Origin: Pseudomonas sp. TH31
GTDB lineage: Bacteria; Pseudomonadota; Gammaproteobacteria; Pseudomonadales; Pseudomonadaceae
Direction of reading: 5' to 3'
DNA: 64,000 bases
Assembly (NCBI RefSeq): GCF_016650815.1
Contig: NZ_JAEKEZ010000035.1
Coordinates: forward strand, 1 to 64,000
Part shown: piece by piece, positions 9,064 through 18,122 of the stretch
Numbering within the stretch: the first letter of the stretch is position 1
How the letters are laid out: each line of letters begins with the position of its first letter
Translations under genes and position numbers: made by a program
Notes under the pieces: model-generated
Seen by the model: only the letters and a program-made list of their open reading frames with translations
What the model was told of the DNA's origin: nothing
Database searches by the model: none

Positions 9064-10377
9064 TCAGCGACTCAGTCCTGCCACGATGGTCGGACTTTGA
9101 GCGGGTAAAGGCGCTCGAATAGTCAACAATGTCAGCGTGGTCAGGACCCCAAACAGCACCAGCATCAAGGAGACGGGCCAAACGCCGTGGTAGCTGGCGA
9201 ATAGCGCGGTGGCAATCAGTGGAGCGAAACCACCGGCGAAGATTGACGCGATTTCATGCCCCATGGCCAAGCCTGTATAGCGAACATGGGTGGGAAACAG
9301 CTCCCCCATCATTGCTGGCTGGGTGCCGATCATTGCGCCATGGCTCACCGGCAAACCCAAGATCAGCGCCAGGTACACCAGCGTCGGTTCATGGGTATCG
9401 AGCATCCAAAAGAAGGGAAACGCCAGCAGGACAAGGGAAATGGAACCGAACGCATAAACAGGACGACGACCGATTCGATCAGACAACCAGCCCCAGAACA
9501 AAATGCTGAATGCTTCCAGCACCATGGCAAGCATCACACCGAGCAACAGCAATTGGGTCGACAACCCCGAGAACTTGGCATAGGCCATGGAAAACGATAA
9601 AAAGATGTAGGCGCCGCCGTTTTCTGCCAGCCGCAAGCCCATGGCTTGCAATACCGCCTTGGGATGCTCGCGCAGTACCTGAAGCGCCGGTAGATGAGGA
9701 GTTGCTTCCCTGGCTTGCCTGGCGTTATTGAAGTCACGGCTTTCCGGAAGCTTGCGCCGGATGTACAGGCCCACGCCGAAGATCGCGACGCTGGCCAGGA
9801 ACGGCAAACGCCAGCCCCAACTCATGAAGTCCTCGGCAGGCAGCTTCTGCACCAGATAAAACACTGCCGCCGACAACACAAAACCTCCCGACACCCCGAG
9901 CTGGCTCCACGCCGCGTAGAAACCGGTACGGTTAGGCGGCGCGTTTTCGCTGAGCATCAGCACGCCACCACCCCACTCGCCTCCCGTGGCGATACCTTGC
10001 ACCAGACGCAAAATGACCAGGCACAGTGGCGCTAGATAACCCGCCTGTTCGAATGTCGGCAGCAGGCCGATCAGAAAAGTAGCAATGCCCATCATCGCCA
10101 GCGTGATTACTAGCGCCTGCTTGCGCCCATGGCGATCACCGATGTGGCCAAACACGATGCCACCCAGCGGACGCGCGACAAAGCCGACGGCAAAGCCGGC
10201 AAATGCGCCCATCGTAGCAATGACCGGATCCGTACCGGCTGGAAAAAACAGCGGGCCGAAGACCAGAGCGGCCGCGGTACCGTAGAGAAAAAAGTCATAC
10301 CACTCCAGAGCATTGCCGATCACCGAAGCGAAGACAATTCGACCCAGAGGGGGCGAAGCTTGAGTCGTACCAGCCAT
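9064..10377 (-). CDS. MHS family MFS transporter (metabolite:H+ symporter)
   Basis: 438 residues from ATG 10377, which has AGGAG 8 bases upstream; the in-frame GTG at 10392 lies in front of that site. Twelve transmembrane helices are expected. Signature stretches are ASVIGNALEWYDFFLYGTAA at the start, GHIGDRHGRKQ in the cytoplasmic loop between helices 2 and 3, the charged helix-4 motif RLVQGIATGGEWGGG, and WLSDRIGRRP in the second half. MHS members take up small organic acids such as shikimate, proline/betaine or aromatic acids. Its position between the OprD porin and the hydroxy-acid oxidase, next to the iac locus, suggests uptake of an aromatic or hydroxy acid (inference). Confidence 0.88.
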   Translation of the reverse strand: MAGTTQASPPLGRIVFASVIGNALEWYDFFLYGTAAALVFGPLFFPAGTDPVIATMGAFAGFAVGFVARPLGGIVFGHIGDRHGRKQALVITLAMMGIATFLIGLLPTFEQAGYLAPLCLVILRLVQGIATGGEWGGGVLMLSENAPPNRTGFYAAWSQLGVSGGFVLSAAVFYLVQKLPAEDFMSWGWRLPFLASVAIFGVGLYIRRKLPESRDFNNARQAREATPHLPALQVLREHPKAVLQAMGLRLAENGGAYIFLSFSMAYAKFSGLSTQLLLLGVMLAMVLEAFSILFWGWLSDRIGRRPVYAFGSISLVLLAFPFFWMLDTHEPTLVYLALILGLPVSHGAMIGTQPAMMGELFPTHVRYTGLAMGHEIASIFAGGFAPLIATALFASYHGVWPVSLMLVLFGVLTTLTLLTIRAPLPAQSPTIVAGLSR

Positions 10378-10475
10378 AGAACACTCCTGCACCGCACGAA
10401 ACCCTCCGTGCGATGGCTTGCACCAGTAGCGGATAAGGACAAGGCACCATTCACATGGACCTTGTCCGATGGGCC

Positions 10476-11726
10476 TTACCAGATTTTCCAGGTGTAGGTT
10501 GTGATCAGACGGTTCTCGTCGAAATCATTGCCATAACGCTGCTTGACCATGTAGTTCTTCCATTCCAGCCCCAAGCCCTTGAGCGCCCCGCTCTGCACCA
10601 CATACCGCAGTGCCAGGTCCCGTTCGTTCTCGGTCTCGTCGGTCAGCGTGTCACCGCGCTTGATGTCAGTCCCCTTGATGTATCGGGTATTGAACGTCAG
10701 ACCGGGGACCCCCATCGCAGCGAAGTCATAACCGTAACCCACACCCCATGAGCGCTCCTGAGGACGCATGAACGGCTGGTTGGCCCAGTTCAGCAGGTAA
10801 AACTGCGGGATATAACCGTTAAGCGTGGGAAATATGCTCTCGCCGAACATGCGCTGATAAACCACGGTGGCACGGTGCGGGCCCTTGGTCAGGGTCAGCC
10901 CGGTAGACAGAGCGCGGTTATCGATATCGCCGTCGAGAGCCTCGCCATCTTCCTTGTTGTCGAACCAGCGCACGTCGGCACGCAGGCCGTAGCCATTGCC
11001 CAAGTCGGAGGTGTGCGCGAGACCGTAGTACTGCTGACGGTAAATATCGTGCACAACACCGTAGAAGTAAGTGGCCTGAAGTTGCGGGGTGGCATTCCAG
11101 ACAGCCCCACCGAAATCCATCCCCTTGTCACTGTCCAGGCTGTCCTTGGTGCCGAATTTGTAGAACTTCTCGTGATCGGACGATTCCCGGGTGACGGCTG
11201 ACCAGAAACGGCCACCCGTCAGAGTCAGGTTGTCAATTTCCTTCGACTCAACGACGGCGCCCTGAAAAATGGTGTCCAGCTGACGGCTTGGATCATGCCA
11301 GGCAACCGGTAACTCGGGACGCATGTCACCGATTTTCAGCTCGGTCTTGGAGTACTTCATCTTGAAAGTAGCTCCGGCCCGACTGTAATCCTTGCTCGTC
11401 ATTCCTTTGTCGGCATCGTAGGGCAACGAACCATCATTGCCGGTAGAGTCCAGGCGCAAGGCATACTGCGCGTCCACATCCAGCCCGAACGCCACCGGCG
11501 TGTCGGTGTAACCCGATGTGAACTGCAAATCAAAACCCTGGGACCAGTTACCTACCTGCGGAACTGGCGCCCCGCTCTTGGTGAAGTTGCGGTCGAGGTA
11601 AAAGTTACGCATATCAACCTTCAGATGACTGTCATCCAATAGATCGGCATACGCCACCACCGGGGAAGCCACGGCTCCCACCAGGCCCAAATACGTAAAG
11701 CTGCGCGCAAAAGATGAGTACTGCAT
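10476..11726 (-). CDS. OprD family outer-membrane porin
   Basis: 416 residues from ATG 11726, with a signal peptide ending at about VVAYA|DLLDD. OprD porins are 18-stranded barrels for uptake of basic amino acids or carboxylates. Family traits visible are the N-terminal DSHLKVDMRNFYLDRNF, GFDLQFTSGYTDTPVAFGLD, and the closing TTYTWKIW with a terminal aromatic residue for barrel insertion. It lies downstream of a terminator after iacG and 98 bases before the MFS gene, so it probably heads the porin-transporter-oxidase transcript. OpdK/benzoate-type specificity is plausible but not shown. Confidence 0.9.
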   Translation of the reverse strand: MQYSSFARSFTYLGLVGAVASPVVAYADLLDDSHLKVDMRNFYLDRNFTKSGAPVPQVGNWSQGFDLQFTSGYTDTPVAFGLDVDAQYALRLDSTGNDGSLPYDADKGMTSKDYSRAGATFKMKYSKTELKIGDMRPELPVAWHDPSRQLDTIFQGAVVESKEIDNLTLTGGRFWSAVTRESSDHEKFYKFGTKDSLDSDKGMDFGGAVWNATPQLQATYFYGVVHDIYRQQYYGLAHTSDLGNGYGLRADVRWFDNKEDGEALDGDIDNRALSTGLTLTKGPHRATVVYQRMFGESIFPTLNGYIPQFYLLNWANQPFMRPQERSWGVGYGYDFAAMGVPGLTFNTRYIKGTDIKRGDTLTDETENERDLALRYVVQSGALKGLGLEWKNYMVKQRYGNDFDENRLITTYTWKIW

Positions 11727-11837
11727 GTGACGCCCCCATTCATCCCGGTCAAGCCGGGGTATTCGGTATGAGCAGATCAACAAATCGGTAACTCGGCAGT
11801 GAATTCGCGGTGTGCATTCTGAGGCACGTCTATCCGC

Positions 11838-11860
11838 GAAAAATGGGCACGGGAGTGCCC
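11838..11860 (-). terminator. Rho-independent terminator after iacG
   Basis: Read on the minus strand: GGGCACTCCCGTGCCC followed by ATTTTT. A second hairpin (CCTGGTTT-TG-AAACCAGG, 11866-11883) lies just before it. Together they end the iac transcript and separate it from the porin gene. Confidence 0.65.
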
Positions 11861-11905
11861 GTTCGCCTGGTTTTGAAACCAGGTTCTGGGTATGTAAAAC
11901 GAGTC

Positions 11906-12406
11906 TTAACGCAGGGTTTTAGAGGTCTCACCAAGGCGGTGATAAGCGCGATTAAAGTACACAAGCCCCTCCTGCTCACCGCCCTGCCTGATCGCCAGGA
12001 TTTCGCAATAGAAGATGCTGTGCGAACCGACTTCATGAACCTGTGCGATCCGGCAATCGAAGTTCACCAAGCCTTCATCCATCGCGGGTGCACCGCTCTC
12101 CAGGATTGACCAGGCGGTTGTGGCAAATCGCTCGTCCATGCTCAGGTTTTTGTCGGCAAACGCACCGGACAGGGCCTGATGACTGGCGGCCAGAACGTTG
12201 ACGCACACCGCCCCGTTGGATTTGAAATGCACATTGGAATGCGAAGCACGATTCATGCACACCAATAGCGTGGGCGGTGAATCGGTGACGCTGCAGACCG
12301 CCGAGGCGGTGAAACCAAAGCGGCCGGCAGGGCCATCCGTGGTGATGACTGATACGGCCCCGCCGAGCAGGGCCATGGCGTTACGAAATCCGTTAATATC
12401 GACCAT
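11906..12406 (-). CDS. iacG: Flavin reductase (IacG-like), partner of IacA
   Basis: About 166-residue flavin reductase of the HpaC/ActVB type, which uses NAD(P)H to supply reduced flavin to a separate monooxygenase. Typical sequence: FRNAMALLGGAVSVITT near the start, GFTASAVCSVTDSPPTLLVCMN (flavin pocket), and HSIFYCEILAI near the end. ATG 12406 has GAGGAG at proper spacing; ATG 12412 is the alternative. It is the last gene of the iac operon. In Pseudomonas putida 1290 IacG is thought to serve IacA; the same pairing is expected here. Confidence 0.82.
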   Translation of the reverse strand: MVDINGFRNAMALLGGAVSVITTDGPAGRFGFTASAVCSVTDSPPTLLVCMNRASHSNVHFKSNGAVCVNVLAASHQALSGAFADKNLSMDERFATTAWSILESGAPAMDEGLVNFDCRIAQVHEVGSHSIFYCEILAIRQGGEQEGLVYFNRAYHRLGETSKTLR

Positions 12407-12418
12407 TGCCATTACTCC

Positions 12419-13378
12419 TCAGATGTCCAGAACCAGTTTTTGGGATTTCGCACGTGAGCAGCAGACCAGAATCTGGTCGTTGTCGGCCTTCTCGTCGTCC
12501 GTCAGGTAGACGTCGCGATGATCCGGTTCGCCCTCGATCACGTCGCACACGCAGGTACCGCACACACCTTGCTCGCAGGAAATCTCGATCTTGATACCCA
12601 CACCCGCCAGCGCCTCAAGGATGGTCTGCCCCGCTGCGACCTGAACGGTCTTGCCACTACGGGCGGCCACGACTTCAAAGCTCTCGCCACTGACATCGAC
12701 CTTCACCTGGAAATACTCGCGGTGGATCTGCGCGTCGGCGTAACCGGATTTCAGCGCCGTGGCGATGACCCAATCCATGAACCCGGCAGGGCCGCAGGTG
12801 TAGATATGCACACCGGCTTTGGGAGTGCCGAGCACCGCATTCAGGTCGAGCTTCTGCGCCACCGCCTCGTCATCAAAATGGACGCTGACCCGCGAGGCGT
12901 AATCGGCATTCTGCAACTCATCGAGGAATGCCGTACTGCAGCGGGAGCGGGCGCAATAGTGCAACTCGAAATCCTGCCCATCGGCCTGCAACGCATAGGC
13001 CATGGCAATCATCGGGGTAATACCGATGCCGCCGCCGATCAGGATCGAACGAGTGACCTGGGAGGCCAGCGGAAAATGATTACGCGGCGTACTGATGGTC
13101 ACCTCGGTGCCTTCAAGGAGTACCTCATGCACGCCGGTCGAACCGCCGCGGGACGCCGGATCCTTGAGCACACCCAGGCGATAAACCGCGGCATTGGATG
13201 GATCACCGCACAGGGAATACTGACGGATAAGGCCTGGAGCGACATGGATGTCGACATGCGCGCCGGCCTCGAACACCGGCAACGGGCCTCCGTCCGGGCG
13301 CGTCAGGTCGAGTACGACGACGCCATCGCCCTGGATTTGGCGTTTGCTTACGATGACTTTCAACAATTCTTCATTCAT
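12419..13378 (-). CDS. iacF: Phthalate-dioxygenase-reductase-type electron-transfer protein (IacF-like)
   Basis: 319 residues. The N-terminal flavin domain carries RQYSLCG (FMN/FAD contact), the NAD domain GGGIGITPMIAMA, and the C-terminal plant-type [2Fe-2S] domain Cys-x4-Cys-x2-Cys (CEQGVCGTC) with a fourth Cys in LVCCSRA. This layout is that of class IA reductases, which pass electrons from NAD(P)H to a Rieske oxygenase, here IacC/IacD. Start ATG 13378 (MNEELLKV) was chosen because homologues begin there; the upstream open frame is not family-like. It sits between iacE and iacG. Confidence 0.88.
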   Translation of the reverse strand: MNEELLKVIVSKRQIQGDGVVVLDLTRPDGGPLPVFEAGAHVDIHVAPGLIRQYSLCGDPSNAAVYRLGVLKDPASRGGSTGVHEVLLEGTEVTISTPRNHFPLASQVTRSILIGGGIGITPMIAMAYALQADGQDFELHYCARSRCSTAFLDELQNADYASRVSVHFDDEAVAQKLDLNAVLGTPKAGVHIYTCGPAGFMDWVIATALKSGYADAQIHREYFQVKVDVSGESFEVVAARSGKTVQVAAGQTILEALAGVGIKIEISCEQGVCGTCVCDVIEGEPDHRDVYLTDDEKADNDQILVCCSRAKSQKLVLDI

Positions 13379-13445
13379 GACCGGTGTACCGTTGTAGATC
13401 GAGTGGGCCCCGACGGCTGCCCTCACGCGAGGGAAAGGGGCGTGC

Positions 13446-14186
13446 TTAACGCATGAACAAACCGCCGTTCACATCCCATGTGGCACCGGTGGTGAAATAG
13501 GCTTCGGGGCGCGCCAACTGGACAATCAGATCGCCGAGGAACCCGGCATCGCCCAGGCGCTTGACCGGGATGTTGCCGATCAGGCTTTCCATGCGTTCGG
13601 CGGGTACCGCCGCCCTAACGGCCGATGATTCGATCGGGCCTGGTGCGATGGCGTTAACCGTCACCCCCTGGGCCGCGAACTCCTTGGCGAAGATCTTGGT
13701 CAGGGTGACGATGCCACCTTTGGACGCGGCGTAATGCGCTCCAGTGGCGGTGCCGCCGTTTTGTCCGGCCAGCGAGGCCATGTTGATGATCCGGCCATAA
13801 CCGGCACCAGCCATATGCGCACCGACCACCTGGCAGCCGACGAAGACACTGCGTAAATTCAGGCTGACGACAGCGTCGAACTCTTCAGGGCTGATCTGCA
13901 TCAGCGGTGTGGTCATGGTGACCGCTGCATTGTTGACCAGCACATGCAGCGCGCCCCATTGTTCGAGCACCTGCGCGAGTGCCGCTTCGAAGTCGGTTTT
14001 GATACCGACATCGAGCTTGATCGCGACAGTGTTCTCCCCGGTGCTGTCCAGTTGAGCGGCGGCCATCGTGGCCGCCTCCAGTGAACGGTCGGTGACCACC
14101 ACTTTGTAGCCCGCCTGCAACAGTCGGGCGCAAAGGGTGTAGCCCAGCCCTTGCGCGGCGCCGGTGACCAGTGCGATATGGTTCAT
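13446..14186 (-). CDS. iacE: Short-chain dehydrogenase/reductase (IacE-like)
   Basis: 246-residue classical SDR. TGAAQGLGYTL is the glycine-rich NAD(P) site, NNAAVTMTTP the NNAG-type motif, and the catalytic Ser/Tyr/Lys lie in INMASLAG and HYAASKGGIV. In characterised iac loci IacE acts on an early oxidised product of indole-3-acetate on the way to dioxindole-3-acetate; its exact step here is assumed from context. Gene order iacD-iacE-iacF matches Pseudomonas putida 1290. Directly before the ATG is an unusual GGGGGCGTCAC, identical to that in front of the OprD gene. Confidence 0.88.
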   Translation of the reverse strand: MNHIALVTGAAQGLGYTLCARLLQAGYKVVVTDRSLEAATMAAAQLDSTGENTVAIKLDVGIKTDFEAALAQVLEQWGALHVLVNNAAVTMTTPLMQISPEEFDAVVSLNLRSVFVGCQVVGAHMAGAGYGRIINMASLAGQNGGTATGAHYAASKGGIVTLTKIFAKEFAAQGVTVNAIAPGPIESSAVRAAVPAERMESLIGNIPVKRLGDAGFLGDLIVQLARPEAYFTTGATWDVNGGLFMR

Positions 14187-14198
14187 GTGACGCCCCCC

Positions 14199-14675
14199 TT
14201 ACAGGATGTAGCCGATACCGGCCAAGGTATCGTCGGAGTTAATCAGCCGGATCAGCTTGCGTTGGATCTTGAAGCTCTCGTCGTAGCGTTCCAGCTCATA
14301 AACGATGTCGGCGCTGTAGTGCTTGAGCGCGTCCTTACGGAACTCCCGCAGGTTCTGCGCACAGCGCACCGTGACTTGAATACCGTCGTCGTACAGCACG
14401 CGAAAGCGCGACAGCGTCCGAATGGTGCGTGGCAGCGGAGTGGTGGAAATCGACTCACCGCCAGTCAGGCGCTGCACCCTTAGCTCGCGCATATGGTGGT
14501 CGTCGTAGGCATAATTGAGCGAGTTCTCGAAGTCCTGCTCTTTCGGGTCGATCGGGATGATGTACGTCCCTTTTGCGGCCCACAGCGCCAGCCATGCGTC
14601 ATATTCGGAATGGTCGAGCATGTCGCCTTCTTGCCAGATGAAGGCGGTCACTTCTTGCAGCAAATGCAGGTTCAT
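14199..14675 (-). CDS. iacD: Aromatic-ring-hydroxylating dioxygenase small (beta) subunit (IacD-like)
   Basis: 158 residues from ATG 14675, which has GGAGAAG upstream. It belongs to the cystatin-like beta-subunit family: the N-terminal helix AFIWQEGDMLDHSEYDAWLALW, then ESISTTPLPRTIRTLSRF and the final KIQRKLIRLINSDD are typical. It has no redox centre and gives structure to the oxygenase. It follows iacC with a gap of about 17 bases. Confidence 0.9.
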   Translation of the reverse strand: MNLHLLQEVTAFIWQEGDMLDHSEYDAWLALWAAKGTYIIPIDPKEQDFENSLNYAYDDHHMRELRVQRLTGGESISTTPLPRTIRTLSRFRVLYDDGIQVTVRCAQNLREFRKDALKHYSADIVYELERYDESFKIQRKLIRLINSDDTLAGIGYIL

Positions 14676-14692
14676 ACGGTCTTCTCCACGCC

Positions 14693-15978
14693 TCAGGCTT
14701 TGCTCGGGGCCGACATCATTTTTTTCCACTGCTGATACGCCGCGCGCATGCCGGTCTCGGCGCTCACGTCGCTGAGCAGTCCGTCATCGGTAGCTGTCTC
14801 TCCAGGCAGCCCACGGTTGAGCATGATCCACAGGTTTTCACCGGCGCTCGCGCCCTTCTGCACCCGCTCCCAGGCCTCAGAATCGTCCGGTGTGCCAAAG
14901 CCCATCGGCCCCTGGAAGTGCTCGTGCAAGCGCAGGCGATAACGGTTCGCCACCGCCGGGCCGCCATCCATGGTGATCACCGAGTGATGGATCTCGGTTT
15001 CGGTCACCGAGATCGGCTGCAACACACGGAAGAACGCCATCGAGCACGCAACGTTGGGGAACAGGTTGAGGTTGAAGCCCGAGCCACCCACGGCCCGCAC
15101 GATGCGTCTCACCTGGTGTTCCTCGATACCTTCGTCCCGCAATTCGGCAGCCAGGGCTTCAAAGCGCTCAGGTATCGGTTTGTCCAGGTCGGCTTCCAGG
15201 TCCACCAGGTCAGGGATCATCACCATCACGCTGTGACCATTGCCCAGGTCTTCGACGTAACCGGGCCCTTCGACGAAATCGAACAAGGCCAGCGTCTCTT
15301 CATCCACAGACGACAGGAATGATTTGTGCACCAGTGGGAAGTGGTAGGCGTCGGTGGTGTTTTCCAACTGGATTTTCCAGTTGCCCGGAAGCGGAAACGA
15401 TGCTCGCCCGGCACCTTGATCGGGTAGCCGGCGCCCTGCTTCATGAACAGGTCCATCCACTTCTTCGCCGGGCCGAGGAAGTCCACCAACGGCTCGATAT
15501 CGTCCTTGAAGGTGGCGAACAGCATGCCGGCGTACTCCTCGACACGCAGGCTCACCAGCGGGAACTCGGCCTTATCCAGGCAATCGCCGTAGCTCTCCGG
15601 GTGCGGTACGCCGCGCAACGAACCATCGAGTGCGTAGCTCCAGCCGTGATACGGGCAAACGAAACTGTTGGTCTTACCTTTCTTGTGCTCACAAACAGTA
15701 GCGCCACGGTGGCGGCAACGGTTGAGCAGCACATGTACCTGTTTTTTTCGATCACGCACCACGATCACTGGCTGCTTGCCGATGTAGGTACTTTTGTAGC
15801 TACCGGCGTCCGGAATCTCACTGGTGTGAGCCACCCAGACCCAGGTGCTGTAGAAAATCTTTTCCAGCTCGACATCGAACAGCTTGGCGTCGGTGTACAG
15901 CGAGGTATGGACGCGGTCGGCCTGGACCAGTTCTTCGGGACTGACGTCCAGGTTCACGGTTTCGATCAGATTGCTCAC
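14693..15978 (-). CDS. iacC: Rieske-type dioxygenase large (alpha) subunit (IacC-like; frameshifted in this sequence)
   Basis: About 428 residues when the two frames are joined. The first frame holds the Rieske [2Fe-2S] motif Cys-x-His (NRCRHRGA) and Cys-x2-His (VCPYHGW). The second holds the iron-site region with two His residues in NTTDAYHFPLVHKSF. The break is at 15393-15394, where GG should be GGG: on the coding strand the reading then becomes HRFPLPGNWKIQLENT. IacC-type oxygenases act late in indole-acetate breakdown, toward catechol, with electrons from IacF. All catalytic parts are present on both sides of the break, so loss of function is doubtful. Confidence 0.88.
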
Positions 15979-16015
15979 GGTGTCTCCTCGTCGACTTCTT
16001 GGCCGACTTCAACAG

Positions 16016-16546
16016 TCATTGCGCGGGTGTGTTGGGTACCGGTAAACGGGCGTCGCTGTTCCATGCCTGCACGGGGCGGCCGAACAGGTTTTCGGTCTGG
16101 AAATGTGCCATGCGCCACTGTCCCTCTTCCTCAGCGAAACGCACGGTCAGGCGCGCGGCGTTGAGGTGCGAAGCGCCACTGGCAAAGGTCGAGGTCTGCA
16201 GCATCACCCAGCTTCCCGACGCACCTTGCCCATCCACCACGATCAACTCGCTGGTGAGAAAGTGCACATTGAGGACGAAATGCGCGGGCGGTTTCATGTA
16301 CGTGGCAAACATCGCGCCGATCGCCTCGCGGCCGCGGTAGCCACCGAAACTGTCAGCGTATTTGGCTCCCTTGCCCTCCCATACCGCTTCGCGAGTGAAC
16401 AGGCCGGCCAGTTCCTCCAGCGGCGTGTCGACATCGAGAACATCGCACAGCGCCATGTAGCGATTCATGCAGGCACGCACGGCGTGTTCAACTTCGAAGC
16501 GGTGTAGACGCTGGTGCAATTGGGCCAATGAGACGGGGCTGGACAT
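16016..16546 (-). CDS. iacI: SnoaL-like (NTF2-fold) protein, IacI-like
   Basis: 176 residues from ATG 16546. An NTF2/SnoaL-like fold is suggested by LFTREAVWEGKGAKYADSFGGY, GREAIGAMFATY and VRFAEEEGQWRMAHFQTENLF. It is encoded between iacB and iacC, exactly where iacI lies in known loci. The role is unclear; the fold is shared with dioxygenase beta subunits and small cyclases/isomerases, so it could shape or rearrange an unstable intermediate (inference). Confidence 0.78.
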   Translation of the reverse strand: MSSPVSLAQLHQRLHRFEVEHAVRACMNRYMALCDVLDVDTPLEELAGLFTREAVWEGKGAKYADSFGGYRGREAIGAMFATYMKPPAHFVLNVHFLTSELIVVDGQGASGSWVMLQTSTFASGASHLNAARLTVRFAEEEGQWRMAHFQTENLFGRPVQAWNSDARLPVPNTPAQ

Positions 16547-16557
16547 GCTGGCGGACC

Positions 16558-16917
16558 TCAACGCTGAATGATCAGTTCGCGACCGGTACGGGCCTCGACC
16601 TTGGCGTATTTCCACAGCTTGTAAGTACCGTCGCCCACCGGCGTGCTGCGGAACAGATTGCAGGCCGCGTGCACGGTTTCAATGTCGGGGATATCCGCCA
16701 GCAAATAGGTGGTCCAGGGATAGCCAGTGGAAGGGCCGACCATGCTCTGGTCATCGTCCATGTTGCCGAACACCTTGACACCCGACAGGTCATGGATGCC
16801 GTTCCACATCTCGCTGAATGCAGCCCAGACCTGCAGTTGTTCGTCGCGCGGCGCGTCGAAAAAGTTCTGGTTGATGCCCATGCAGAACAGCACGCGCAGT
16901 GGTTTTTTTTCGCTCAT
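16558..16917 (-). CDS. iacB: IacB-like protein of unknown function
   Basis: 119 residues, soluble, ATG 16917 with GAGGAG upstream. No recognised domain; the reading starts MSEKKPLRVLFCMGINQNFF and carries a GNMDDDQSMVG stretch. Short polar proteins of this size lie between iacA and iacI in other indole-acetate loci, and this is the basis for the name. It could be a dimeric alpha-beta-barrel-like helper of IacA, but no motif proves this. Confidence 0.72.
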   Translation of the reverse strand: MSEKKPLRVLFCMGINQNFFDAPRDEQLQVWAAFSEMWNGIHDLSGVKVFGNMDDDQSMVGPSTGYPWTTYLLADIPDIETVHAACNLFRSTPVGDGTYKLWKYAKVEARTGRELIIQR

Positions 16918-16935
16918 GTTTCGCTCCTCGAAGGG

Positions 16936-18108
16936 TTACAGGTAACCAGGCAATGGCGGCTTGCCAAAGAACATGGCGCCCGCGTTCTGGTAAGTGACGT
17001 CACCCATGAAGGCATGCTGAGTCACCACTTGGGCGTCATTGACGCATCGAGCCAGAGGGCTGTCGTTGCAGACACCACTCATGCCCGACAGCATTTGCGC
17101 GGTGCGCGCCACGTCGGCGGCAACCCGTGTAGCGTGGGTCGATGAGAGTCGCAGCAGATTGGTCACCTGAGCAGGCACGGCGTCGCCTGCCAGCACATGA
17201 CCCCAAGCCTGCTCGATGGATTCGTAGAAAAAAGCGCGGGCGGAGCGCAAGGCGGCCTCGGCCTTGGCGATCTCGACTTGGGCCAGAGGCCTGTCGGCCA
17301 ATGCTGGAGCGCCGGTCACGGAAATCCGCCCGCTGGCCATGCCGCTCAACTCATCCAGTGCGGCGCGTGCCACACCGAGGCCGACCACTGACAAAACCTG
17401 CGTAGCGAACGAGGAGCGATGGATAGCGGAAAAACGCTTCATCCAGGGTCGGAGCGCCGCCACGTACAAAGGTCCAGTCCTCGGGCACGACCACATCCTC
17501 GACCACCAGGTCATGACTGCCGGTGCCCAACAGGCCAACGGTGTCCCAGGTTTCTTCGATGCGAGCCTCGCTACGCGGCATCACGGCCAGACGCGGCAGA
17601 TCGAGCTTGTCGCCATTCCTCGGCGCGATACCGACCCCCAGCAACGTGGCGCCCATGGAGCCACTGGAATACTTCCAGCGACCATTGACCTTGAAGCCCC
17701 CTCTACCCGTTCGGCTGGCTGTGGCGGAAAGATCCCGCCAGCGAACACCACGTCCGGGCCATCGGCATACACCTGGGCGATGGTCGACAACGGCAGCGCC
17801 GCGAGATAGACCGGGCTCATACCAAAGCTGGCGACCCAACCGGCGGAGCCATCGGCCTGGGAAATGCGCTCAATCAAGCGACAGAAATCACCCGGTGAAG
17901 CTTCATCGCCGCCGAACCGTTTCGGGACCAGGGAGCGATAGATGCCGTGGAACTTGAACGCGTCGATCACATCCTGGGAAATGTGTCGTTGGCGATCAAA
18001 CTCGCCTTGACGGGCGCGTGTGCGAACGTCGTTTAGCATCGCCTCGAAACGTTCATCGTTGGTTTGGGGTGCGACAGCATCCAGGGCCGTCGCCTTAAGC
18101 GGATTCAT
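16936..18108 (-). CDS. iacA: Flavin-dependent monooxygenase of acyl-CoA-dehydrogenase fold (IacA-like; two frameshifts in this sequence)
   Basis: About 390 residues. IacA starts breakdown of indole-3-acetic acid by oxygenating the indole ring with reduced flavin. Three frames must be joined. Codons from ATG 18108 (GGAG upstream) to about 17700 carry LVPKRFGGDEASPGDF and QADGSAGWVASFGM. A middle frame has GGFKVNGRWKYSSGS and VGLLGTGSHDLVVEDV (flavin-binding middle domain). The last, in the first frame again, has FATQVLSVVGLGVARAALDE through to the stop at 16936. The first break is a C5 run at 17697-17701 (should be C6). The second is one base extra (or two missing) near 17411-17416. Confidence 0.85.
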
Positions 18109-18122
18109 GACTGGCTCCATGA

